Of a stretch of DNA of 64,000 nt, positions 25,294 to 32,485 are shown one piece after another. Both the position numbers and the translations under genes were made by a program. Position 1 is the first letter of the stretch; each line of letters starts with the position of its first letter. The DNA comes from Duganella sp. CF517 (GTDB lineage Bacteria; Pseudomonadota; Gammaproteobacteria; Burkholderiales; Burkholderiaceae_D): NCBI RefSeq assembly GCF_900110275.1, contig NZ_FODC01000005.1:310001-374000 (forward strand). The letters are read 5' to 3'. Below the pieces are notes generated by a model. It was not told the origin of the DNA. It did no database searches and worked only from the letters and a program-made list of their open reading frames with translations.

Positions 25294-25313
25294 ATTCTTG
25301 GTGCGCTTGCCGG
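25294..25313 (-). other. Degenerate copy of tRNA-Thr 3' end, candidate att remnant
   Basis: On the minus strand this reads CCGGCAAGCG then CACCA, differing from the end of the tRNA-Thr at 31251 by one missing base and one extra base just beyond the CCA. Ten bases (CGCTTGCCGG on the plus strand) match exactly. The element between it and the tRNA carries an integrase. It is imperfect for a crossover core, so this is inference. Confidence 0.5.
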
Positions 25314-25555
25314 GTTCACTCCTACTATGAAGGAGGTCTCAAAGCGTCTAGTCCAGATCGCTTATCCGGTAAAAATCCAACAGAGCTTCAGTGCCGTTCC
25401 GATCGTCGCATTTTTACAACACATATCTTTTCAGTACTACTAAAGATTCATCAGATTGATTCGATTTTCTCATCAAAAATTTACCTAGATGAATTTGATA
25501 AATGCGATGAAAAATTTAGAGAATAAAAAAATACTAGTAAGTTACAATTGGTGAG

Positions 25556-25572
25556 ATTTCCCATATGGAAAT
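25556..25572. promoter_or_regulatory. Dyad in the leader of the AIPR gene, candidate operator
   Basis: ATTTCC and GGAAAT arms around CATAT form a 17-base dyad 71 bases before the AIPR start. The whole 25320-25642 leader is AT-rich with no coding frame, and is the only place for the promoter of this gene. Confidence 0.35.
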
Positions 25573-25642
25573 AATGTTAGATTATTGAAAAATTTTGCTG
25601 GATAATTTACCTTCGCAACATCAAATTTTTCAAAGGATTATT

Positions 25643-27340
25643 ATGCATTTAGTAACAAAATCTTATTTTGAAAGCTTCTGTAAAGATTTTGGCGCTCCTT
25701 ATGAGGAAGCTAAAAATTTTGAAGCCTTTGTAAATTATTGCGTCTTTTCCAAGTATTCTGGTGACAATGTTGAGGCAAGTGACTTAGTTTATGAAGGGGC
25801 AGACCCGGGAATTGATGGCGCGTTGTTATTCCTAGACGACAGGGCAGTATTCTCTGTAGAAGAGCTCATAGAGGTATTTGACACTACCAAACGAGAATAT
25901 CAAGTTACTATAGTGCTGACTCAAGCGAAACGCTCAACGACTTGGTCAAAACAAGAGATAGATTCTTTTGTATCTGCCATTATAGACTATCTTTCTGAAA
26001 CTCCTGCGCAGCCTCATAGTCAGTACCTTTCGGATTTCAGAAAGATGTTTGTAGCTATTTTTCAGAACATCGGCCGAATTAAAGGCGGACTTCCAAACAT
26101 ACATGCTTATTTTTTGACAGCTGCCCCAGATACTGAAGCCGTCGAAATAAATGCAGCGTTCCAGATAGGCGAAGCTGCATTGAAGAAAATGGGTTATTCA
26201 AATGAGACGCTTTTAGTCAAAGGTCACAGAGAAATTATTCATGAACTTTGGCTTTCAGCTGAAGGGCCAATGGAAGCAAGGCTAGCGACTGTAGGCTATG
26301 CACCTTTTCCCGCAGTTCCGAATATCAGCAATGCGTACGTGGCAACCGTTACAGCGCGAAGCTTCATTGATGCAATCCTAAAAGATAAAAACGGGGCTCC
26401 TAGAAAAAAACTTTTCGAAGAAAATGTTCGAGATTTTTTGGGAGTAGACGTTGAAGTCAACTCTGAAATCGCTGAAACATTAAGCGATGCAGATAAAAAA
26501 GCTCGATTTGGTTTAATGAATAACGGAGTTACGATTGTGGCTTCTAGCGTTCGCCCCGCAGGACAGGAGATATATATACGAGACTTCCAAATTGTAAATG
26601 GCTGTCAGACTTCGAATATTTTAATTTCTATGGACGACGTAGTCGACAACACAGTATGTCTAATGATAAAATTGATTGAGGCAGATGAACCTTCGGTAAT
26701 TGATGACATCGTCCGGGCAACAAACAGACAATCTAAAGTTGAAGACGCTCAGTTTATCTCTACACTAACTGCGCTAAGAGATTTAGAACAATATTTCAAT
26801 GCTCGGGGCGTAACCGAAGCAAGTAGAATATATTTTGAACGAAGAAAAGGTCAATACAGAGCAGATAACGTTGCACCTGTGCGAATCTTCGACGCCAGAG
26901 AAACTGCACGCTGCTATGCTGCCATGGTTATGATGCGTCCTGACTTGTCTAGCAGGTATCCTAATAGATTGACAGGCGAATTATTAAGCGAGGTATTTGT
27001 AAAAGGCGCTCATGAAGAAGACTACTATACCGCGTGCTTTAGTCATTATAGATTAAGGATGCTAACATCCAATAAGCGGTTTGACGGAAAATATTCAAAA
27101 CTTCGGTGGCACATCATCACGGCAGCATCAAAATACTGCGCAGCAAAATATAAGAAATTAGGTTGCAAAACAAAAAATGAGGCGCTTTACAACATTTTTG
27201 CAGCGAATGATGGAGAGTGGTTCGACAGATTAAATTTATTGATTACAACTGCCCTTCCCGATCCAGACATCTCTCGCGACCTTCTCAAATCACCGCCGCT
27301 CACGGGAACAATGCTAGCCAACGTCGATAAGCTTCTTTGA
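25643..27340 (+). CDS. AIPR-family protein, putative abortive-infection phage resistance
   Basis: 565 residues. The second half has the AIPR core: LFEENVRDFLGVDVEVNSEI (~257-275), FGLMNNGVTIVAS (~289-301) and IRDFQIVNGCQTSNILISM (~312-330), then VRATNRQSKVEDAQF. The N-terminal part looks like a PD-(D/E)xK nuclease: Asp 58 in GADPGIDGALLF, and TIVLTQAKRS with Gln 94-Lys 96 as the Q-x-K pair. AIPR proteins are linked to abortive infection in other bacteria. It is strikingly AT-rich and uses codons unlike the chromosome, so it was acquired by transfer. ATG 25643 follows AAAGGA at proper spacing; the upstream TTG start is not used. It is the only cargo gene of the mobile element and stands alone, in the opposite direction to the mob genes. 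Confidence 0.88.
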   Translation: MHLVTKSYFESFCKDFGAPYEEAKNFEAFVNYCVFSKYSGDNVEASDLVYEGADPGIDGALLFLDDRAVFSVEELIEVFDTTKREYQVTIVLTQAKRSTTWSKQEIDSFVSAIIDYLSETPAQPHSQYLSDFRKMFVAIFQNIGRIKGGLPNIHAYFLTAAPDTEAVEINAAFQIGEAALKKMGYSNETLLVKGHREIIHELWLSAEGPMEARLATVGYAPFPAVPNISNAYVATVTARSFIDAILKDKNGAPRKKLFEENVRDFLGVDVEVNSEIAETLSDADKKARFGLMNNGVTIVASSVRPAGQEIYIRDFQIVNGCQTSNILISMDDVVDNTVCLMIKLIEADEPSVIDDIVRATNRQSKVEDAQFISTLTALRDLEQYFNARGVTEASRIYFERRKGQYRADNVAPVRIFDARETARCYAAMVMMRPDLSSRYPNRLTGELLSEVFVKGAHEEDYYTACFSHYRLRMLTSNKRFDGKYSKLRWHIITAASKYCAAKYKKLGCKTKNEALYNIFAANDGEWFDRLNLLITTALPDPDISRDLLKSPPLTGTMLANVDKLL

Positions 27341-27415
27341 ATTTCTCAAAGTCATTTACGAATTTCATGAAATTTAATTAAAATTTACTCTCAAAAATTT
27401 TTAAATTAAAATAAA

Positions 27416-27448
27416 ACCTAAGGCTAAATTTTTAATCCAGCCTTAGGT
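27416..27448 (-). terminator. Terminator between AIPR gene and mobilisation operon
   Basis: Perfect 10-bp stem (27416-27425 with 27439-27448) around a 13-base AT-rich loop. On the minus strand it is followed by TTTTATTTTAA. It overlaps the last codons of the relaxase frame, as expected for a terminator of that operon, and may also serve the AIPR gene in the other direction. Confidence 0.8.
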
Positions 27449-28786
27449 CATTCGACTTTTGTATTTTCGTTTTATCGAAGTCTTTCCAAGGGAAATATCA
27501 AAAAATTTCTTAAAATTATTACTTATGCATAAATTATTATTTTGAAGATATATTTCGCGCATTGAGGTTACATTGTTGACCTTTCTTTCTGATAAGAGTT
27601 CTAAGGAATTTTTTGTATTCCGGCTCACCGTGCGAGCAAGAGCCAGGATGCGGTCGAGAGCAATCCTGTGAACAATCCGGTCAACACCGCCGTCAAAACG
27701 GTCCGCACGGCGGAGTTCTCTCCTAGTCTGCCCATTTTGGACACTGCAGCCTCGGCTTCCAATACGGCCTGCTTCCACGACGTAAGCGCCCCCTCCATTT
27801 GTATTTTGAACTGCGTATTTTGATCGCGGCTGCGCTGCTCGATCTGTTCGATCTTCCTGACGCTTGATAAGGTCTCCTGGGTCAATACTGCCATCGCCTT
27901 TGCCAACGGCTCCAGCAGGGACGCCAATTCGTCCACGCTGCTCAGCTTCGCCTCGCGCAGCGACTCGATCTGCTGATGCAGCGCCTGTACCCGCGCCTCG
28001 TTCGAAACAGCGGCCAACTGCTTCATGGTCTCGGTTTTTGACATAACCCACTCCTCGCTTTGCCAGCCCCATGGGACTGTATGCTTTTCCAAGATCGCTG
28101 CCCTTCATCATTACGCCGTCAAGCAAGTAGGACAGGCCAGATAATTTGGTTCCACCCAGCTGTGTCACAGGCACTAGCCGTATGCCGGCCGCCTGCAGCC
28201 GCTCGGCGTAATCAGTGAAGCTGTAGCACCGCTCCGCCGCGCTGTCGCACAGCTGCTGCAAGCGCTGGCGTGTGGATGGCAAGCCCGTGCGCAGGCCCTC
28301 CTCGATTTCGCCCTTGGTGGGCGCGTGGCGCTTGGCCTCAATTGAAGGTCTCACCTGGCGCAATTTGAAATCACGCTCGATGACCCGCATTAGCACTTCA
28401 TGCCGTCGGTAATCGTGGCTGTCGGACGTGACGCCGCCATCGAAGCGAATTCGGTTCACCAGCAGATGGATGTGTGGATGCTCGGTGTCGGTGTGGCGCG
28501 TTACCAGATACTGGTTGTTCTCCAGCCCCATGCCGCGCAAGTAACGCTGGGAGATCTGCTGCCACTGCGCCTCGCTTATATCTTCACCGGGGGCGGCAGA
28601 CAACGAGACATATAAGACTGCTTTGCCCAGCTTGGGCCGCAGCTTGCGGATCTCGCCAAACTCCTTCGCCAGCGCACGCGGCGTCGAACCGCCCATGTTG
28701 GTGTCGATCACGTGGGCTTTGTCCTTGGCCAGATCATATTCGAGCGCGCCGCGAAACCCTCGCCCCTTGATGGCTTTAGCGATCAT
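27443..28786 (-). CDS. Relaxase/mobilisation nuclease (MobA/VirD2-like, MOBP type)
   Basis: 447 residues from ATG 28786. The relaxase domain fills the first ~250: Tyr 17 in FRGALEYDLAKDK is the likely nicking Tyr, VLYVSLSAAPGE a central strand, and the metal site is in RHTDTEHPHIHLLVNRI with His 98, 103, 105 and 107. It nicks one strand at oriT and leads it into the recipient. The frame stays open for another 200 residues with low-conservation, Arg/Gly-rich sequence because a second gene lies inside it in another frame from 28044. The tail after that gene is AT-rich. Start and mobC stop overlap (ATGATCGCTAA), showing coupling. No type IV secretion genes are present, so it needs a helper. Confidence 0.9.
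   Translation of the reverse strand: MIAKAIKGRGFRGALEYDLAKDKAHVIDTNMGGSTPRALAKEFGEIRKLRPKLGKAVLYVSLSAAPGEDISEAQWQQISQRYLRGMGLENNQYLVTRHTDTEHPHIHLLVNRIRFDGGVTSDSHDYRRHEVLMRVIERDFKLRQVRPSIEAKRHAPTKGEIEEGLRTGLPSTRQRLQQLCDSAAERCYSFTDYAERLQAAGIRLVPVTQLGGTKLSGLSYLLDGVMMKGSDLGKAYSPMGLAKRGVGYVKNRDHEAVGRCFERGAGTGAASADRVAARGEAEQRGRIGVPAGAVGKGDGSIDPGDLIKRQEDRTDRAAQPRSKYAVQNTNGGGAYVVEAGRIGSRGCSVQNGQTRRELRRADRFDGGVDRIVHRIALDRILALARTVSRNTKNSLELLSERKVNNVTSMREIYLQNNNLCISNNFKKFFDISLGKTSIKRKYKSRMT
27625..28044 (-). CDS. Mobilisation accessory protein nested in the relaxase gene (MbeB/MobB-like)
   Basis: 139 residues in a different frame inside the relaxase gene, starting MSKTETMKQLAAVSNEARV. GAGGAG lies 7 bases before ATG 28044, so it is surely translated. 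It is a helical protein with a likely coiled coil (VQALHQQIESLREAKLSSVD, then SVRKIEQIEQRSRDQNTQF) and one C-terminal membrane helix (VLTAVLTGLFTGLLSTASWL). This fits the inner-membrane accessory proteins of ColE1- and RSF1010-like mobilisation regions, which are also encoded within the relaxase gene. Exact family is uncertain. The preserved composition of this frame, rather than of the relaxase frame, suggests which one is under selection here. Confidence 0.78.
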   Translation of the reverse strand: MSKTETMKQLAAVSNEARVQALHQQIESLREAKLSSVDELASLLEPLAKAMAVLTQETLSSVRKIEQIEQRSRDQNTQFKIQMEGALTSWKQAVLEAEAAVSKMGRLGENSAVRTVLTAVLTGLFTGLLSTASWLLLAR

Positions 28787-29168
28787 CAACACTGTCCTTT
28801 ACGCCAAGAAGGATAAGCCGCAGGCACTGCGTTTCGGCCAGCAACTGCTCCAACAAAACTGTCGCGACGTTCACACGTTCCCCCTCGTTAGCGAGGCGTG
28901 TGAGCTGGTTGAGATTTGCCGCAAGCCGTGCCAGTTCGGCGTACTGCTCACGGTTGATCGCAGCCACTGGTGGCGGCGGCAGGCGACGCGATAAGGCAGC
29001 TGCGCGCAGCCACTGGGCAGGCTTCATCTGCATCGACGCGGCGCGCTCGCGTAGCAGCGCATATTCGGCAGCAGATACACGCACGCCGATGGTCACTGCG
29101 CGCAAGTCGGCGGGGTCGCCTTTGGGGCGACCTCCTTTGGCGTAACGTTTTGGCAGTTCGGAATTCAT
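28776..29168 (-). CDS. mobC: MobC-like oriT-binding mobilisation protein
   Basis: 130 residues, MNSELPKRYAKGGRPKGDPAD start. The segment RAVTIGVRVSAAEYALLRER resembles a ribbon-helix-helix start, followed by MQMKPAQWLRAAAL and the conserved MobC block ELARLAANLNQLTRLANEGE. MobC helps melt or recognise oriT for the relaxase. SD GAGG lies 7 bases before ATG 29168; the upstream part of the longer frame is non-coding. Its stop overlaps the relaxase start by 11 bases. The candidate oriT lies right upstream. Confidence 0.92.
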   Translation of the reverse strand: MNSELPKRYAKGGRPKGDPADLRAVTIGVRVSAAEYALLRERAASMQMKPAQWLRAAALSRRLPPPPVAAINREQYAELARLAANLNQLTRLANEGERVNVATVLLEQLLAETQCLRLILLGVKDSVDDR

Positions 29169-29576
29169 CGTGGACCTCGCCGAGGTTGGCAAGCAAAGCG
29201 CGCCCGGCCCCGCAGGGCAAGCCACGTTTGAGCGAAGCGAAAACATGGCTTGCTCCTCACCGGCGGCGCGCACTCCTCCACTGTAGTCAACGAAAGTCAG
29301 CGCAGACTGAGCCGCGTCAAGCGGCACCTGCCATTTCTGTAGTGCACAATCCGTCAGGAAAGCCGCTGGCGTGGACAAGGTGCATCAACGCTGCGCACGA
29401 AACAATGCAATATCGCGGGCAGGAAACAACAAGCGCACTTTCCTGATCGCAGCATTGTGCAGCCTCATGAGCTCGCTGATTTCAAAGCCGTAACGTCGCC
29501 AACCTAGCGCTGCATCAAGGGTGCGCCATGTCGAGGACCTACCTTAGACGAAATTGAATCGGCACTGGAGGCCACT
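29169..29576. other. Divergent 408-bp region with candidate oriT hairpin
   Basis: Between mobC (minus) and alpA (plus). A 13-bp stem with one mismatch lies at 29217-29253 (loop GAGCGAAGCGA) about 50 bases before mobC. A 9-base inverted repeat pairs 29354-29362 with 29438-29446, and a 7-base one pairs 29402-29408 with 29452-29458. Position and inverted repeats suggest the origin of transfer is here. I found no exact match to a known nic consensus. No coding frame is supported. Confidence 0.5.
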
Positions 29577-29825
29577 ATGGGTACCAATCAACCAATTCCT
29601 GGAACCGGCCGCGTGATGCGCTTGCGCGAGGTACTGGCGCTCTGCGGCATGTCGCGTGCTACCTTGTATCGCGAGGTTAAACTGCGGGGATTTCCTGCCC
29701 CTGTCAAACTATCGGCACGCTCGGTCGGCTGGCTAGAGGACGACGTCATGACATGGCTGGCGGAGCGTATTGCCCAGCGCGGACACGCTTATGGCCGAGT
29801 TGAGCAAATCAAGCCTCCGAACTGA
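29577..29825 (+). CDS. AlpA-family excisionase-like transcriptional regulator
   Basis: 82 residues. RVMRLREVLALCGMSRATLY is the MerR-like helix-turn-helix of AlpA proteins, followed by REVKLRGFPAPVKLSARSVGWL and DDVMTWLAERIAQR. In the CP4-57 prophage, AlpA raises integrase expression and thus excision. Here it ends 4 bases from the convergent integrase stop, so it may influence excision of this element. GGAGG lies just before ATG 29577. Confidence 0.93.
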   Translation: MGTNQPIPGTGRVMRLREVLALCGMSRATLYREVKLRGFPAPVKLSARSVGWLEDDVMTWLAERIAQRGHAYGRVEQIKPPN

Positions 29826-29829
29826 CGGA

Positions 29830-31065
29830 TTAGCGCCAATGGTCCCTGCTCAGTGGAGCGGCCGGGACGACCTCGCTGCCGATCCGCAGTTTGTCGAGGT
29901 AGTCGGCCCAGCGCTGCATCATCGCCTTGCGCGCTGGTAGATGTGCAGTGCGGTTGTAAGCGCGGCCATTCGGATCGATCACACGATGCGCCAGTTGGTG
30001 CTCGATCAGGTCTACGCGCTCTTCAAGCACTTCGTCCAGTATCGTACGCGCCATGGCCCGGAAGCCATGCGCCGTCATTAGCTCTTTGGGGAAGCCCATG
30101 CACCGTAGCGCCACGTTGATCGAGTTTTCGCTCATGCACAGTTGATCGCTGCGCAGGTTGGGGAACACGAACTTTGCATGACCCGTGACGCGATGGACTT
30201 CGCGCAATATTTTGACTGCCTGCGTGGACAGCGGCACCATGTGCTGCATCTTCATTTTCATCTTGGATGCGGGAATTCGCCACTCTGCCGCGTCCAGATC
30301 GAATTCCTGCCACTCTGCGCCGCGCAACTCACCGGGACGCACAAACACCAGCGGCGAGAGTTTTAACGCCGCCACGACCACGATATGGCCTTCGTATGCA
30401 TGAATGGCGCGCATCAGTGCCGCAACTTCTTTCGGCTCGGTCAGTGCAGCGTAGTTCTTGCGCGGCACCGCCATCAATGCGCCCTTCAGGTCGGGAGTAA
30501 CGTCGCGCTCCGTCCACCCAAGCGCCACGCCAAAGCGCAATATCTGGCCGCACACCTGCCGGATGCGATGGGCCGAATCAATCGCGCCCCTGGCTTCCAC
30601 GCGCTGGATAATCGCCAGGATGTCGCGTGGCTTAATTGTCTCCACCGACATCTCGCCGATGAACGGGAACAGGTCATGCTCAAGCCACGACAGCACCTTC
30701 TCCTGCGTGCGTGGGCCACGGGTGACCGCCATCTTGGTCCACCAGGTTCGCGCCAGCGTTTCGAACGTCCGGGATTCAACTTTGACTGGTTTAGGTTGCA
30801 ACATCCTAGTACTCGGATGGGGATCGACGCCTGCCCGCAACTGCTTGCGAGCGTCCGAACACCGCTCGCGCGCATCTGCTAGCGATACTTCCGAATAAAT
30901 GCCGAACGGGATGGTTTTCTGTTTGCCTTCAAACCGGTAATTCATGCGCCAATACTTGTTTGACGCGGTGACCAGCAGGTACAAGGCGCGTCCATCGTGG
31001 TATTTATCGCCACTGGGCTTGCCAGAATGATGAAGTTTTCGAATGAAAATGTCTGTGAGCGCCAT
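29830..31065 (-). CDS. int: P4-type tyrosine integrase
   Basis: 411 residues from ATG 31065, with GGAGGAG upstream; the longer frame to 31131 is not needed. The N-terminal arm-binding domain (MALTDIFIRKLHHSGKPSGD, then KYWRMNYRFEGKQKTIPFG) is followed by a core-binding domain and the catalytic domain: Arg in FVRPGELRGAEW, His-x-x-Arg in AHGFRAMARTILDE, His in EHQLAHRV, and Tyr in NGRAYNRTAHLPARKAMMQ. The gene lies 185 bases from the 3' end of tRNA-Thr in the same direction, as in other P4-like elements that integrate at tRNA 3' ends. It is intact. Confidence 0.97.
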   Translation of the reverse strand: MALTDIFIRKLHHSGKPSGDKYHDGRALYLLVTASNKYWRMNYRFEGKQKTIPFGIYSEVSLADARERCSDARKQLRAGVDPHPSTRMLQPKPVKVESRTFETLARTWWTKMAVTRGPRTQEKVLSWLEHDLFPFIGEMSVETIKPRDILAIIQRVEARGAIDSAHRIRQVCGQILRFGVALGWTERDVTPDLKGALMAVPRKNYAALTEPKEVAALMRAIHAYEGHIVVVAALKLSPLVFVRPGELRGAEWQEFDLDAAEWRIPASKMKMKMQHMVPLSTQAVKILREVHRVTGHAKFVFPNLRSDQLCMSENSINVALRCMGFPKELMTAHGFRAMARTILDEVLEERVDLIEHQLAHRVIDPNGRAYNRTAHLPARKAMMQRWADYLDKLRIGSEVVPAAPLSRDHWR

Positions 31066-31180
31066 GACGAGCTCCTCCGTGACAGACGTTGAGGGACTAG
31101 CGATTCTTGGGGGACAAGAGCTATTCCCCATCCCCCAATCGGCTGAAATCCCATGCTACGTCAGTGGAAACCACGAGACA

Positions 31181-31216
31181 ACAAAAAACCCGCGCTCCCT
31201 ATGAGAGAGGCGGGTT
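31181..31216 (-). terminator. Terminator behind tRNA-Thr
   Basis: A 7-bp stem (31187-31193 with 31210-31216) with further partial pairing inside, followed on the minus strand by TTTTTTGT. It is similar in sequence at its stem to the terminator at 25246-25278, as expected if the two flank an insertion into the same tRNA locus. Confidence 0.65.
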
Positions 31217-31250
31217 TCGAGACTTCTTGACACTTTTTACTGCTGAGTTC

Positions 31251-31326
31251 TGGTGCCGCTTGCCGGAATCGAACTGGCGACCTTTTCATTACGAATGAAC
31301 TGCTCTACCAACTGAGCTAAAGCGGC
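31251..31326 (-). tRNA. tRNA-Thr (anticodon CGU), integration site of the island
   Basis: 76 bases including an encoded CCA. Acceptor GCCGCTT pairs with AAGCGGC, the D arm is GCTC...GAGC, and the anticodon loop TTCGTAA has anticodon CGT at positions 34-36. The T arm is CCAGTTCGATTCCGG. The tRNA is whole and its 3' end borders the integrase region. The equivalent E. coli gene, thrW, is a known prophage integration site. Confidence 0.95.
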
Positions 31327-31443
31327 GAAGTCGCACATTCTAACAAATATTTCTTACTGCACGCTAGCCCTAAACCAATAAATTTTAGCCATGCTGCAAA
31401 AATGTCATTGCTTTGTGCGCCGAACAGGCTAGAAACGGCCCAA

Positions 31444-32445
31444 TCAGCCCTGATGATAGCCCGTCACCACCGCCACCTCATCGCGCGAACCCAAGAACAC
31501 CGGCACGCGCTGATGCAGCTTGTGCGGCTGGATGTCCATGATGCGCTGGGTGCCGTCGGTGGCCGAGCCGCCCGCCTGCTCGACGATGAAGGCCATCGGA
31601 TTCGCCTCGTACATCAAGCGCAGCTTGCCCGGCATCGACGTGTCGCGCGTATCGGCCGGGTACATGAAGATGCCGCCGCGGTTCAGGATGCGGTGCACGT
31701 CGGCGACCATCGAGGCCACCCAGCGCATGTTGAAGTTGGTGCCGCGCGGGCCGTTTTCGCCTTCGAGCAGCTCGTCGACATAACGCTTGACCGGCGCGTG
31801 CCAGTGGCGAGCGTTCGACATGTTGATCGCGAATTCCTTGGTCTTGGCCGGGATCTTCATGTCGCGCTGCGTCAGCACCCACGAACCCATTTCGCGGTCC
31901 AGGGTGAAGCAGTTGACGCCATTGCCGGTGGTGAGCACCAGCATGGTCTGCGGGCCGTAGACGGCGTAGCCGGCGGCGACCTGCTTGGTCCCCGGCTGCA
32001 TGAACGCTTCCTCGGTCGGCTCGCCCATGCCTTCCGGCGCCTTCAGTACCGAGAAGATGGTGCCGATCGAGACGTTGACGTCGATGTTCGACGAGCCGTC
32101 CAGCGGGTCGAACGTCAGCATGTACTCGCCCTTCGGATAGCGGTTCGGGATCGGGTGGATGGTTTCCATCTCTTCCGACGCCATCGCCGCCAGGTGGCCG
32201 CCCCATTCATTCGCTTCGAGCAGGATCTCGTTGGAGATGATGTCGAGCTTTTTCTGCACTTCGCCCTGGACGTTTTCCGTGTCGGCGGTGCCGAGCACTT
32301 CGCCCAGCGCGCCCTTGCCCACGGCGTGGCTGATGGTCTTGCACGCGCGCGCGACCACTTCGATCAGCAGACGCAGTTCGGCCGGGATCGTGTTGTTCTG
32401 GCGCTGTTCTTCGACCAGGTATTGAGTGAGGCTGATGCGTTTCAT
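31444..32445 (-). CDS. fbp: Fructose-1,6-bisphosphatase class I
   Basis: Hydrolyses fructose-1,6-bisphosphate to fructose-6-phosphate in gluconeogenesis. 333 residues, the usual length. Metal and phosphate sites: SEEMETIHP near 90, FDPLDGSSNIDVNVSIGTIF (112-131), and IFMYPADTRDTSMPGKLRLM, with EANPMAFIVEQAGGSATDG near the C-terminus. The start MKRISLTQYLVEEQRQ is standard. It lies 40 bases behind pepN on the same strand, so they likely form an operon. Confidence 0.98.
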   Translation of the reverse strand: MKRISLTQYLVEEQRQNNTIPAELRLLIEVVARACKTISHAVGKGALGEVLGTADTENVQGEVQKKLDIISNEILLEANEWGGHLAAMASEEMETIHPIPNRYPKGEYMLTFDPLDGSSNIDVNVSIGTIFSVLKAPEGMGEPTEEAFMQPGTKQVAAGYAVYGPQTMLVLTTGNGVNCFTLDREMGSWVLTQRDMKIPAKTKEFAINMSNARHWHAPVKRYVDELLEGENGPRGTNFNMRWVASMVADVHRILNRGGIFMYPADTRDTSMPGKLRLMYEANPMAFIVEQAGGSATDGTQRIMDIQPHKLHQRVPVFLGSRDEVAVVTGYHQG

Positions 32446-32485
32446 GGTTTCCCTTGTGATGAAATATAAATCGTTTAAATCGTTG

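Noticed and set aside
25294..31326. A prophage
   Set aside because: Integrase and AlpA occur, but no phage structural, replication or lysis genes; the remaining genes are mobilisation and one AIPR gene.
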